Shown here in pieces: positions 51,537 through 59,076 of a stretch of 64,000 nucleotides of DNA (its first letter is position 1; each line of letters opens with the position of its first letter). The position numbers and the translations under genes are program-made. Source of the DNA: Shimia_B sp039815465 (GTDB lineage: Bacteria; Pseudomonadota; Alphaproteobacteria; Rhodobacterales; Rhodobacteraceae); assembly GCA_039815465.1 (NCBI GenBank), contig JBCBZG010000016.1:26729-90728 (forward strand), read 5' to 3'. The notes below the pieces were generated by a model. The model did not search any database. It was not told the DNA's origin and worked only from the letters and a program-made list of their open reading frames with translations.

Positions 51537-53564
51537 CTACGCAAATACAAAGTCGTCAACGCTCAGCGACGCGGCAGAAACACCGTAGAATGTGACCGAT
51601 GTGCCTTCTGCGTCAAAGACGGCCCCGTCCCGGGAGCCCGTTATGGCCGACATCACGGTGGCGCTCGTGAGCGTGGAGAACCCGGTCAGCACGACCTGGT
51701 CGAGCCCGGACACAAAGTCAGCCCCCGTAAGCGTCGCGCGGTAGCCGAGCGTGGCGTCAAACGTCACTGCGCTGATGTCAAACGCGCCGATGACATCTGC
51801 GCCGTCATTTGGCGCAAAGACAAAGCTGTCCGCGCCGAGCCCGCCTTGCATCACGTCATCGCCCGCCTGCCCGTGGATCACATCCGCGCCGCCGAAAAAG
51901 ATCGATGCGTTATCGCCGGACATCACATCATGTCCGCCGCCACCGTAGAGCGTATCGCTCTGCAAGCCGCCGACCAGGAAATCGCTGGCCTCCCCTTCGG
52001 TGCCGCCGCTCGCGCTGTCTCCGTAGATCGTATTGACGCCCGCGATCGCCTCCGCCCGGTCGGAGCCTGCATCGCCTTCGATCGTGTCGCGGCCCAGCCC
52101 CTCTGTCAGTTGGTCATGGCCATCGCCGCCCGACAACGCGTCATCGCCTGCGCCGCCGATGACGATGTCCGCGCCCTCGCGCGCGTCTACGGTGTCGTCG
52201 CCACCGTTCGTCTGGATAATGTTCCCGAGCGTGTTGCCCGTGACGACGTCATCGCCGTCGCCCGTGATGACATTTTCGATGTCCGTCCCGCGCGCGATGG
52301 CGATGGCACCCACCCAGTCGCCGAAATCCGAAAAGCTTTCCGGCAAGAGCGAAATCACCAGGTCTTTTGTGGTGCCTGCAAAGTTGATCGTGTCGATACC
52401 GCCTTGGTCATAAATCGTGATGGCGGCGCCTGACCCCGCGCCAAAGGCCTGAAAGCTCTCAGCCTCCAACTCGTCGAACGCGTCATCGAGATGGTTGCCC
52501 AGGGTCGAATCGAACCCCCAGATTGTGTCGCCACCGGTGGCGGAGCTCGCGTCGGGGGCCCCATAGAGGTTCTGGATGGCCACGATATCCGCCATCTGCG
52601 GCCCAAGAGGCAGCGCAAGCGTGGCTTTGACGTTGGGGTTCTCGTTTTGATCGAAATACGACATCACCGACAGCTGCCAGCTGTCATTGGCGAACATGGC
52701 GTCCTGGCTGAACGTCGCCGACCCGTTGTAATCCCCCTGGTGGTAGAGCCCGAGCGCGTGCCCGAACTCATGGACATAGGTCAGATACGAATAGCTGTCG
52801 CGTGTCGTCCCGTAGGAGTTGAGCCAGGACGTGCTCACATTCAGCTCGCCGTCGCCGGCAGTCGGGGCGTAGGCGTAGGCGCCGCTCTGGTCATCGTCGG
52901 CGGTGATGTCAGCATTCACGGTCGTTTCGAGAAAGGTGATATTGGCGACCATTTCCCAGGTTTGCATGGCCCACCGGGCGAGCTGCTGACCCTCCGCCGT
53001 GAGGCGCGTGAGGTCCACGCGAAGCTCCCGCGCGGAACCATCGGCGTTGGTGCCCCAGGTGTACTGACGCCCCCAGCCATTGGTCAGCTGCGCTGCAAGC
53101 TCGTCCAACGTCCCCGCCGCCGGGGGCGCATCTAGCCCAAGCGTCAGCGTATAGGTCCCGCTTGACCGCCCCTGGTAGGACGCCGCGCCTAGGTAGTAGG
53201 TCCCCGTCTGCGCGGCGGTAAACTGGAGCGACGATTCCCATCCAACGCCTGCGTCGTCGTCTTCTGCGATCAGCGTGCCCGAGGCGTTGTAGAGATAAAG
53301 ATAGGGGTCAGAGAGCGTGCCCACACCGCTCGGGCTGCCCTGCAGGTCGATCAAATACGTCTCACCGGCCGTGAGCGTCACCGCCACCCAATCGCGGTCC
53401 GACCCGACATTGAGCGATCCCGAAAACGTATCCCCGACCGACAGCGTGTAGGGCGTAGACGCGTTTGCAGGCGCATCGAGCACTTCCGTGATCGTCGCGG
53501 CTGCGGCCATATCCGTATGGCGCGCGGGGTCGAAAACTTGCGTCGCTTGGCACAGCGTACACAT
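51537..53564 (-). CDS. RTX metalloprotease, serralysin family (M10), with PPC domain
   Basis: A 675-residue secreted zinc protease. It starts MCTLCQATQVFDPARH with no signal peptide, as usual for type I secreted RTX proteases. Residues about 35-145 form a pre-peptidase C-terminal (PPC) beta domain (DRDWVAVTLTAGETYLIDL). The catalytic domain has the zinc site with His265, Glu266, His269 and His275 (HEFGHALGLYH) and the Met-turn SVMSYF. RTX repeats from about 430 include TGDGDDVVTG, GGAGDDALSGGDGHD and GGLQSDTLYGGGGHD. The C-terminus SVDDFVFA carries a type I secretion-like signal. No type I exporter gene is visible here. It is the first gene of a probable operon with the lipoprotein and SLAM-like genes. 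Confidence 0.92.
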   Translation of the reverse strand: MCTLCQATQVFDPARHTDMAAAATITEVLDAPANASTPYTLSVGDTFSGSLNVGSDRDWVAVTLTAGETYLIDLQGSPSGVGTLSDPYLYLYNASGTLIAEDDDAGVGWESSLQFTAAQTGTYYLGAASYQGRSSGTYTLTLGLDAPPAAGTLDELAAQLTNGWGRQYTWGTNADGSARELRVDLTRLTAEGQQLARWAMQTWEMVANITFLETTVNADITADDDQSGAYAYAPTAGDGELNVSTSWLNSYGTTRDSYSYLTYVHEFGHALGLYHQGDYNGSATFSQDAMFANDSWQLSVMSYFDQNENPNVKATLALPLGPQMADIVAIQNLYGAPDASSATGGDTIWGFDSTLGNHLDDAFDELEAESFQAFGAGSGAAITIYDQGGIDTINFAGTTKDLVISLLPESFSDFGDWVGAIAIARGTDIENVITGDGDDVVTGNTLGNIIQTNGGDDTVDAREGADIVIGGAGDDALSGGDGHDQLTEGLGRDTIEGDAGSDRAEAIAGVNTIYGDSASGGTEGEASDFLVGGLQSDTLYGGGGHDVMSGDNASIFFGGADVIHGQAGDDVMQGGLGADSFVFAPNDGADVIGAFDISAVTFDATLGYRATLTGADFVSGLDQVVLTGFSTLTSATVMSAITGSRDGAVFDAEGTSVTFYGVSAASLSVDDFVFA

Positions 53565-53965
53565 CTGCTGATCTACCTACTCACGTTCACGGCGCCCCAA
53601 GTGATCAGAGCGCCCAAGCGTCACGCGTTACACGTGTTTTCCCCAGAACCCAAATCACCATGTGGTGCATCTGGCGCAGAGTCAAAGCGGCGGCTGAGCG
53701 CGCGCGACGCATTTCCGCCGAACGCGCGTCAGATTCGGCTGGATCATCGCCGTGGGACGCCCCATAGGCTCGCGCAAATAAGGGGCGCCAGGCGCATTCA
53801 TCCACAACTTATTGGGGTTACCCCCAAAATACTGCTTTACAGAAGCGTTACCCGACCGCACCATACTTGGTAGGACAGGGCGGAACAGCCACCCGTTCTA
53901 GAGCAGCCACCAAGCGGTAGGGCGCTGTCAGGCCTTAGCCGCAAGAACCCAGAAGGGGGCACGCC
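53565..53965. promoter_or_regulatory. Divergent intergenic region of the metalloprotease operon
   Basis: About 400 bases without a supportable gene, between the leftward metalloprotease and the rightward YbjN-domain gene. It contains an inverted repeat around 53812-53828 (TTGGGG, TTA, CCCCAA). The sequence near 53800-53860 is less GC-rich and is the likeliest promoter area. No specific sites could be assigned. Confidence 0.45.
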
Positions 53966-54469
53966 ATGGCAATCTCTGAGACACTTCACGAGATCGAAGA
54001 CCTTCACCCAATCGACATCGTCGAGCACATCGCCGAACATCAAGACTGGGAATTTGACCGCATCGCGGACGATCAGATCGCCATGGCGGTCGAAGGCCAA
54101 TGGCGCACGTATTCCATCACGCTGGCCTGGTCCGGCTATGACGAAACGCTCCGCCTGATCTGCACCTTTGACATGGAGCCGCCCGAACACCGCATTGGGG
54201 CGCTGCACGAAGCGCTCAACAGCGTCAACGACAACTGCTGGGCGGGGGCGTTTTCCTATTGGGAGGCGCAAAAGCTCATGGTCTACCGCTATGGCCTGAT
54301 CCTTAGCGGCGGACAGATGGCCACACCCGACCAGATCGACACCATGATCTCCGCCGCGGTGCTCAGCGCAGAACGCTACTACCCGGCCTTCCAGCTCGTC
54401 ACATGGGGCGAGCGGCCCCTGAAAGACGCCATGCAGGTCGCTATTGCGGAGGCCTACGGGCGCGCCTAA
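53966..54469 (+). CDS. YbjN domain protein
   Basis: A 167-residue cytoplasmic protein of the YbjN family, which has a type III secretion chaperone-like fold and an undefined role in stress or motility regulation in enterobacteria. Typical text is HPIDIVEHIAEHQDWEFDRI, DDQIAMAVEGQWRTYSITL and GAFSYWEAQKLMVYRYGLIL. An AGAAGGGGGC ribosome site precedes the ATG. proC follows after 24 bases, so this is probably the first gene of the ybjN-like, proC, csaA, dehydrogenase operon. Confidence 0.85.
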   Translation: MAISETLHEIEDLHPIDIVEHIAEHQDWEFDRIADDQIAMAVEGQWRTYSITLAWSGYDETLRLICTFDMEPPEHRIGALHEALNSVNDNCWAGAFSYWEAQKLMVYRYGLILSGGQMATPDQIDTMISAAVLSAERYYPAFQLVTWGERPLKDAMQVAIAEAYGRA

Positions 54470-54493
54470 CGTCCTCCAAAATTTGGGGGGACT

Positions 54494-55300
54494 ATGGATT
54501 TTCAAAGCATAGAGCGCGGCGGCCTGGCGATGCTGGGCTGCGGCAAGATGGGGTCGGCGATGCTGTCGGGCTGGCTGGCCGAGGGGCTCGCGCCGGATCG
54601 CGTCTGGGTCCTGGACCCGCACCCGTCAGATTGGGTGTCGAGCACGGGCGTCCATATCAATGACGGGCTCCCGGACGCGCCGGCCGTGATCATCTTGGCC
54701 GTCAAACCGCAGATGATGGGTGACGCGCTGCCCGCGCTTGCCGCTCTCGGCAACGGAGAAACGCTCTTTATCTCTGTCGCGGCGGGAACCCAGGTGTCAT
54801 CGCTGAAAGCGGTCCTGGGGCAGGACACACCCGTGGTTCGCGCCATGCCCAACACGCCCGCCGCAATCGGGCAGGGCATCACCGCCATCGTCGGTTCCAC
54901 AACCACGTCAGAGGCCCATTTAACCCTGGCAGAGGCGCTTTTGTCGGCGGTGGGGCGCACGGTGCGGCTCGCGCATGAGGGGCAGATGGATGCGGTCACG
55001 GGGCTCTCTGGGTCTGGCCCGGCCTACGTGTTTCACCTGATCGAATGTATGGCCGCCGCGGGCCAAGCGCAGGGCCTGTCGCCAGAGCTGTCGATGGAGC
55101 TTGCGCGCGCCACGGTAGCCGGGGCAGGGGCGCTGGCGCTTGCCGGGCCCGAGACGCCCGAGCAGCTGCGCATCAACGTCACAAGCCCCAACGGGACCAC
55201 GCAAGCCGGGCTCGAGGTGCTGATGTCTGACCTGCCTGGACTGATGCGCGCCACGGTACGCGCCGCCACGGAACGGTCCAAAGAGCTCAGCCATGAATGA
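54494..55300 (+). CDS. proC: Pyrroline-5-carboxylate reductase ProC
   Basis: A 268-residue enzyme that reduces pyrroline-5-carboxylate to proline with NAD(P)H. The N-terminal Rossmann motif is MLGCGKMGSAMLSGW; AVKPQMM, RAMPNTPAAIGQG and the C-terminal helical signature VTGLSGSGPAYVFHLIE are all present, as is the TSPNGTTQAGLEVL loop. Cytoplasmic, normally a decamer. The start at 54494 follows GGGGGGAC. Its stop lies eight bases inside the next gene. Confidence 0.94.
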   Translation: MDFQSIERGGLAMLGCGKMGSAMLSGWLAEGLAPDRVWVLDPHPSDWVSSTGVHINDGLPDAPAVIILAVKPQMMGDALPALAALGNGETLFISVAAGTQVSSLKAVLGQDTPVVRAMPNTPAAIGQGITAIVGSTTTSEAHLTLAEALLSAVGRTVRLAHEGQMDAVTGLSGSGPAYVFHLIECMAAAGQAQGLSPELSMELARATVAGAGALALAGPETPEQLRINVTSPNGTTQAGLEVLMSDLPGLMRATVRAATERSKELSHE

Positions 55301-55631
55301 TCTGAGCTTTGACGACTTTCTGCGCGTCGACATCCGCGTGGGTCAGATCACCGCCGCCGAACCCTACCCGGAGGCGCGCAAACCCGCCATCAAGCTCTGG
55401 GTCGATTTCGGGCCCGAGATCGGCACCAAAAAGAGCTCCGCCCAGATCACACGGCACTACACGCCCGAGGCGCTTATCGGGCGGCGTGTCGTGGCCGTCG
55501 TAAACTTTCCCCCCCGCCAGATTGGAAAGTTCATGTCCGAAGTCCTAGTTCTCGGCGTACCAGACGAGGAGGGGGAGGTCGTGCTGCTTAAGCCCGACCA
55601 GGACGTCCCGCTGGGGGGGAGGATGTATTGA
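55293..55631 (+). CDS. csaA: CsaA-type tRNA-binding protein
   Basis: A 112-residue single OB-fold protein of the CsaA family, which binds tRNA and was described as an export-related chaperone. Landmarks are FLRVDIRVGQITAAEPYPEA, RKPAIKLWVDFGPEIGTKKS, HYTPEALIGRRVVAVVNFPP and RQIGKFMSEVLVLG. The length is normal. It overlaps proC by eight bases and the next gene by four (TTGA). Confidence 0.92.
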   Translation: MNDLSFDDFLRVDIRVGQITAAEPYPEARKPAIKLWVDFGPEIGTKKSSAQITRHYTPEALIGRRVVAVVNFPPRQIGKFMSEVLVLGVPDEEGEVVLLKPDQDVPLGGRMY

Positions 55632-56575
55632 AAACACTACTGATGACGCGGCCCTTGCCGCAGCCCGTGATCGACGCCGCGCGCGACGTGGCGGACGTGA
55701 CAGTTCGGGACAGCAATGTGCCCATGACCGAGGCGGAGATGGCGGAGGCGATGGCGGGCTACGATATGATCCTGCCCACCTTGGGCGATGCCTGCGGGGC
55801 AGGGATCATGGCACCCGATACGCGCTGCCGTCTGCTCGCGAATTTTGGCGTGGGGTACAACCACATCGACGCCGCCGCTGCGGCGCAGGCCGGGATTGCC
55901 GTCACCAACACACCAGGCGCCGTCACCGACGCCACAGCCGACATCGCGCTGATGCTCATGCTTATGACCTGCCGCCGCGCGGGCGAGGGGGAGCGGATGG
56001 TGCGCGCGGGCGCCTGGGCGGGGTGGCACCCCACGCAGATGCTCGGGCTGCATATGAGCGGCAAGACGGTGGGTATCGTGGGCATGGGCCGCATCGGTCA
56101 AGCCATCGCGCGACGCTGCCACTTTGGCTTTGGCATGGAGGTTGTGTATTTCAACCGCTCCGCAAAGCAGATCGACACGCCCGCCACTCAGGTCGCGACA
56201 TTGGCAGACTGTATGGCGGCAGCCGATGTGGTCGTCGTCGCCGTACCCGGCGGGGCGGAAACGAAACATATCATCAAGGCCGAAGCGCTAGCGGCAATGC
56301 AACCTCACGCGCATCTCGTGAACATCGCCCGCGGTGATGTGGTGGATGAGGCGGCGCTGGTAAGTGCCTTGCAGGGCGGCGAAATCGCCGGTGCGGGTCT
56401 CGATGTCTACGAGTTCGAACCAAAGGTGCCAGAGGCCCTGATCGCGCTCGAAAACGTGACGCTCTTGCCGCATCTCGGGACCGCAGCGCTAGAGGTGCGG
56501 ACCTCCATGGGGCTCATGGCAGTGGACAACGTGCGGGCCTTCGTAGACGGCGCGCTGCTGCCGAACGCGGTTTAA
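55628..56575 (+). CDS. D-2-hydroxyacid dehydrogenase (glyoxylate/hydroxypyruvate reductase-like)
   Basis: A 315-residue NAD(P)-dependent dehydrogenase. The Rossmann motif is GIVGMGRIGQAIARR; the catalytic Arg is in VNIARGDVVDEAALV, the Glu in LDVYEFEPKVP and the His in LLPHLGTAALE. The family interconverts 2-keto and D-2-hydroxy acids such as glyoxylate/glycolate and hydroxypyruvate/glycerate. The start is a TTG overlapping the csaA stop. The stop overlaps that of thymidine kinase on the other strand. Confidence 0.9.
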   Translation: MKTLLMTRPLPQPVIDAARDVADVTVRDSNVPMTEAEMAEAMAGYDMILPTLGDACGAGIMAPDTRCRLLANFGVGYNHIDAAAAAQAGIAVTNTPGAVTDATADIALMLMLMTCRRAGEGERMVRAGAWAGWHPTQMLGLHMSGKTVGIVGMGRIGQAIARRCHFGFGMEVVYFNRSAKQIDTPATQVATLADCMAAADVVVVAVPGGAETKHIIKAEALAAMQPHAHLVNIARGDVVDEAALVSALQGGEIAGAGLDVYEFEPKVPEALIALENVTLLPHLGTAALEVRTSMGLMAVDNVRAFVDGALLPNAV

Positions 56576-57171
56576 GCGTTTGGCTCTGTGGGGCGGTCGC
56601 CGATCGCCTCACGGAAATGACGACGGCACAGGCTCACGTACTGCTCATTGCCGCCGACTTGCACCTGCGGGCCGTCATGAAGCACTTTGCCTGCCGCATC
56701 GAGGCGCACGACCATCGTCGCTTTCTTGCCGCAATGACAAATCGTGCGCACCTCCCGCAGCTCATCGGCGAGCGCGAGCAGCGCCGCAGACCCCGGAAAC
56801 AGCTCCCCCCGGAAATCAACGCGCAACCCGTAGCACATCACTGGGACGCCCAGATCATCGACGGCGCGCGCCAGCTGCCAGACCTGATCGCGGGACAGCC
56901 ATTGGCTTTCATCCACAAAAACGCAGGCGCATGGACCGGCGTCGAGCCGTGCGGCGATCTTGTCGAACAGGTCGTCCTGCGTCCCGTAGGTGTCGGCCTG
57001 TGCGGCGATGCCGATGCGGCTGCCGATCTGCCCCTGGCCCGCGCGGTCATCAAAGCGCGCGGTGAGCAGGTAGGTGGCCATGCCCCGCTCCACGTAGTTG
57101 TGCGACGCCTGCAACAGCAGCGTCGATTTCCCCGCGTTCATCGTTGAGTACTGAAAGTAGAGCTTGGCCAT
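56572..57171 (-). CDS. tdk: Thymidine kinase
   Basis: A 199-residue type II thymidine kinase for deoxynucleoside salvage. Walker A is STMNAGKSTLLLQ; FVDESQWLS is the DESQ Walker B motif with the catalytic Glu; the lasso region has YGLRVDFRGELFPGS. A structural zinc is held by cysteines in TICHCGKKA and SLCRRHF. Start ATG at 57171 gives the canonical MAKLYFQYSTMNAGKS; an ATG nine bases upstream and the longer frame to 57231 are less likely. Confidence 0.95.
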   Translation of the reverse strand: MAKLYFQYSTMNAGKSTLLLQASHNYVERGMATYLLTARFDDRAGQGQIGSRIGIAAQADTYGTQDDLFDKIAARLDAGPCACVFVDESQWLSRDQVWQLARAVDDLGVPVMCYGLRVDFRGELFPGSAALLALADELREVRTICHCGKKATMVVRLDAAGKVLHDGPQVQVGGNEQYVSLCRRHFREAIGDRPTEPNA

Positions 57172-57451
57172 GGGCTCCATGTGCCCGCCGGAACGCCCAC
57201 CTGCAAGTGTCTGGCCCCATCCGCGCTGCAATAGCTTGGGGGGGAGCCCGCCTGGCCGTCATGCGTATCAAGTGACCCACCACCGGCCCCGCCCGTGTTG
57301 GATGACGGGTTGCCAGAAAGCTGCGGGTCGCGCGCGCCAAGGCGGGCTCATGCATGGCGTGCCTGACTGGCCATGCGCCCCAAGTGAACTTGAAGTCAGG
57401 CACAAAGCCGTCCGACAGCAAGCCCTAATTCGTGGCCCGTCCCCGGGGGGA

Positions 57452-57536
57452 TGGGTCTGTGACGGCAGTGACCTACGTGGACAATGTCCAGGGGATGGTT
57501 GAGGCCATTCGCGCCAAGGCGCCCGTCACAGACCCA
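57452..57536. repeat. 14-bp inverted repeat with nested hairpins, candidate structured RNA
   Basis: TGGGTCTGTGACGG at 57452-57465 is exactly complementary to CCGTCACAGACCCA at 57523-57536. The 57-base interior holds further short hairpins: TGGACA/TGTCCA at 57478-57490 and GCGCC/GGCGC near 57511-57522. A second stem, CCGCACC/GGTGCGG at 57537-57543 and 57581-57587, with ACCGG/CCGGT inside, follows directly. Confidence 0.55.
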
Positions 57537-57677
57537 CCGCACCTACCGGTTCACCCGGTGCCCGTGCCCAAACCGGACGCGGTGCGGCAGACCTTACCCA
57601 CCCAGCGCTTAGGCTGCGCCGCTACAAACACTCCGCTTCATACTGAAGCTGGGTTGACTATGGTCGGCGCGCCGTAG
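57459..57677 (+). CDS. Possible small protein (72 aa), doubtful
   Basis: A GTG-started open frame with GGGGGGAT upstream. The first 50 codons have about 80% G or C in the third position, as in real genes here; the last 20 do not. The text starts VTAVTYVDNVQGMVEAIRAK and becomes Pro-rich. No family is recognised. The same DNA forms the inverted repeats described at 57452-57587, so the bias may come from base pairing, and it could equally be the remnant of a decayed gene. Confidence 0.25.
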   Translation: MTAVTYVDNVQGMVEAIRAKAPVTDPPHLPVHPVPVPKPDAVRQTLPTQRLGCAATNTPLHTEAGLTMVGAP

Positions 57678-57763
57678 GGGAATAATGGGAAAAGACTTGG
57701 CCCTTTCCCCGCCATGTGACATTGCAATGTCCGGGGTTGGTGCCCTGCAACCAGGAGGGGCTC

Positions 57764-58219
57764 ATGGTCGCCAAAGGCAGCTATCTAAAAAAGCACACAG
57801 AAGCATTGGTGAAATCCGTCGGCATCGAGAAGGCTTGCGAGATCACTGGGAAATCAAAGGCGACGCTCGGGCGGTACTACGCCGACACCGATGAACACGC
57901 TGACCGCTACATGCCCGTGGACACCGTCGCCGAACTGGAGGAGGCCGCAGGCTTCCCCCATGTGACCGGGGCCTTGGCGGAGCTCATGGGCGTCACGATC
58001 AGCTATGACGCAGAGCGGCGCAATTCCGAACGCACAGGCGGCGTCAATAGCGACGTGGTCGAGCTATCGCAGCGCTTTGCGATGCTCATGAGCGAGTATC
58101 ACCAGTCTATCGAGGACGGCATTATCACCGTGAACGAGGCAAAGCGGCTCTTGCGCGAGACATCGGCGCTTCAAAAGGTGCTGCTGGAAATGAAACTGCA
58201 TCTGGAGCAGGGGCATTGA
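57764..58219 (+). CDS. Small helix-turn-helix-like protein, function unknown
   Basis: A 151-residue soluble protein. The N-terminal part (VKSVGIEKACEITGKSKATL, GRYYADTDEHADRYMPVDTV) looks like a short HTH of the phage-regulator type, followed by AELEEAAGFPHVTGALAELM and a helical C-terminus (LLRETSALQKVLLEMKLHL). I cannot name a family with certainty; similar proteins are annotated as hypothetical or CII-like regulators. The ATG at 57764 has a strong AGGAGG site; the frame to 57716 is not used. The flavoprotein gene begins two bases after its stop, so the two are one operon. Confidence 0.65.
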   Translation: MVAKGSYLKKHTEALVKSVGIEKACEITGKSKATLGRYYADTDEHADRYMPVDTVAELEEAAGFPHVTGALAELMGVTISYDAERRNSERTGGVNSDVVELSQRFAMLMSEYHQSIEDGIITVNEAKRLLRETSALQKVLLEMKLHLEQGH

Positions 58220-58220
58220 T

Positions 58221-58955
58221 GTGTCCATCGATCTGTCTGATCTGCCCAACATCACGCCGGGCGCCCTACACCCCATAGAGTTCAAGGCGCTCGCAGCTGA
58301 CGGCGACGACGGGCACCCGCCGCGGATCCTACTGCTCTACGGCTCGCTGCGCCCCGAAAGCTATTCGCGCAAGCTCGCCGAAGAAGGCGCGCGCGTTTTG
58401 CGCGCTTTGGGCTGTGAGACACGGCTCTTTAACCCATCGGGCCTCCCACTGCCCGGCGACCCCGCCAACCCGGAGGAAGAGGCGCATCCTAAGGTGCAGG
58501 AACTGCGCGAGCTGGCGCTGTGGTCCGAAGGAATGGTGTGGTCGTCCCCAGAGCGACACGGGGCGATGACGGGGATCATGAAGGCCCAAATCGACTGGAT
58601 CCCGCTGTCTGCCATCGGGGGCATCCGGCCTACGCAAGGCAAGACGCTCGCGCTGTGTCAGGTGTCGGGCGGCTCGCAGAGCTTTAACACGCTCAACCAA
58701 ATGCGCATCTTGGGGCGCTGGATGCGGATGGTGACGATCCCCAACCAGTCGAGCGTCGCGAAGGCGTGGCAGGAGTTTGCAGGCGACCGGATGAAACCGT
58801 CATCCTATTACAACCGCCTCGTCGACGTGATGGAGGAGCTCGCGCGCTTTACTGTGATGACGCGCGGGCGGGCCGCACTGCTCACCGACCGCTACTCAGA
58901 GCGCGTGGAAAGCGTGGAGCAAGTGCACAAACGCGTGTCCCAAAATCTGAGCTAG
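58221..58955 (+). CDS. ArsH-type NADPH-dependent FMN reductase
   Basis: A 244-residue flavodoxin-like oxidoreductase of the ArsH family. Text such as PPRILLLYGSLRPESYSRKL, FNPSGLPLPGD, WSSPERHGAMTGIMKAQIDW and CQVSGGSQSFNTLNQMRILG, plus RMVTIPNQSSVAKAWQEF, is the ArsH signature (FMN binding by the GSLRxxSYS and SPERHG loops). ArsH oxidises trivalent methyl- or aromatic arsenicals in some bacteria; other members reduce quinones or azo dyes. No other ars gene is present here, so the arsenic role is unproven. GTG start at 58221 with GGAGCAGGGG upstream. Confidence 0.9.
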   Translation: MSIDLSDLPNITPGALHPIEFKALAADGDDGHPPRILLLYGSLRPESYSRKLAEEGARVLRALGCETRLFNPSGLPLPGDPANPEEEAHPKVQELRELALWSEGMVWSSPERHGAMTGIMKAQIDWIPLSAIGGIRPTQGKTLALCQVSGGSQSFNTLNQMRILGRWMRMVTIPNQSSVAKAWQEFAGDRMKPSSYYNRLVDVMEELARFTVMTRGRAALLTDRYSERVESVEQVHKRVSQNLS

Positions 58956-58956
58956 G

Positions 58957-59065
58957 CGCCTTTTGCCGCCGCCGTGCCCGCCCGCCTCCCCGCGGCGCTA
59001 ACGCTTGCGCCTTCGGTGGCGCGCTGCGCGCGATTGGTTTTGGCGTCACCGCTGCGCACTGCGCC
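58957..59065. repeat. GC-rich palindromic intergenic element
   Basis: The interval between the ArsH-type gene and the KAS III-like gene is made of short GC palindromes, e.g. GCGCC/GGCGC around TTCGGT near 59008-59023 and GCGCGCTGCGCGCG near 59020-59034. It looks like a REP-type intergenic element or terminator pair for the two convergent genes. No second copy was found in this window. Confidence 0.35.
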
Positions 59066-59076
59066 CCGGGTTGGGC

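Larger units (their letters stand above)
57172..57763. other. Long intergenic region with inverted repeats
   Basis: About 590 bases between thymidine kinase and the next rightward gene. It contains a 14-bp inverted repeat with internal hairpins (57452-57536) and a second stem at 57537-57587, and one small open frame (57459-57677) of uncertain status. TTGACT at 57654-57659 could be a -35 element for the downstream gene, but no good -10 lies at standard spacing. Confidence 0.45.

Noticed and set aside
51516..52433. Plus-strand open frame opposite the RTX metalloprotease
   Set aside because: It mirrors the Asp/Gly-rich repeat coding on the other strand and lacks any signature.
57050..57421. 123-codon minus-strand frame upstream of thymidine kinase
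   Set aside because: It overlaps the start of a strongly supported gene in another frame and has no motif.
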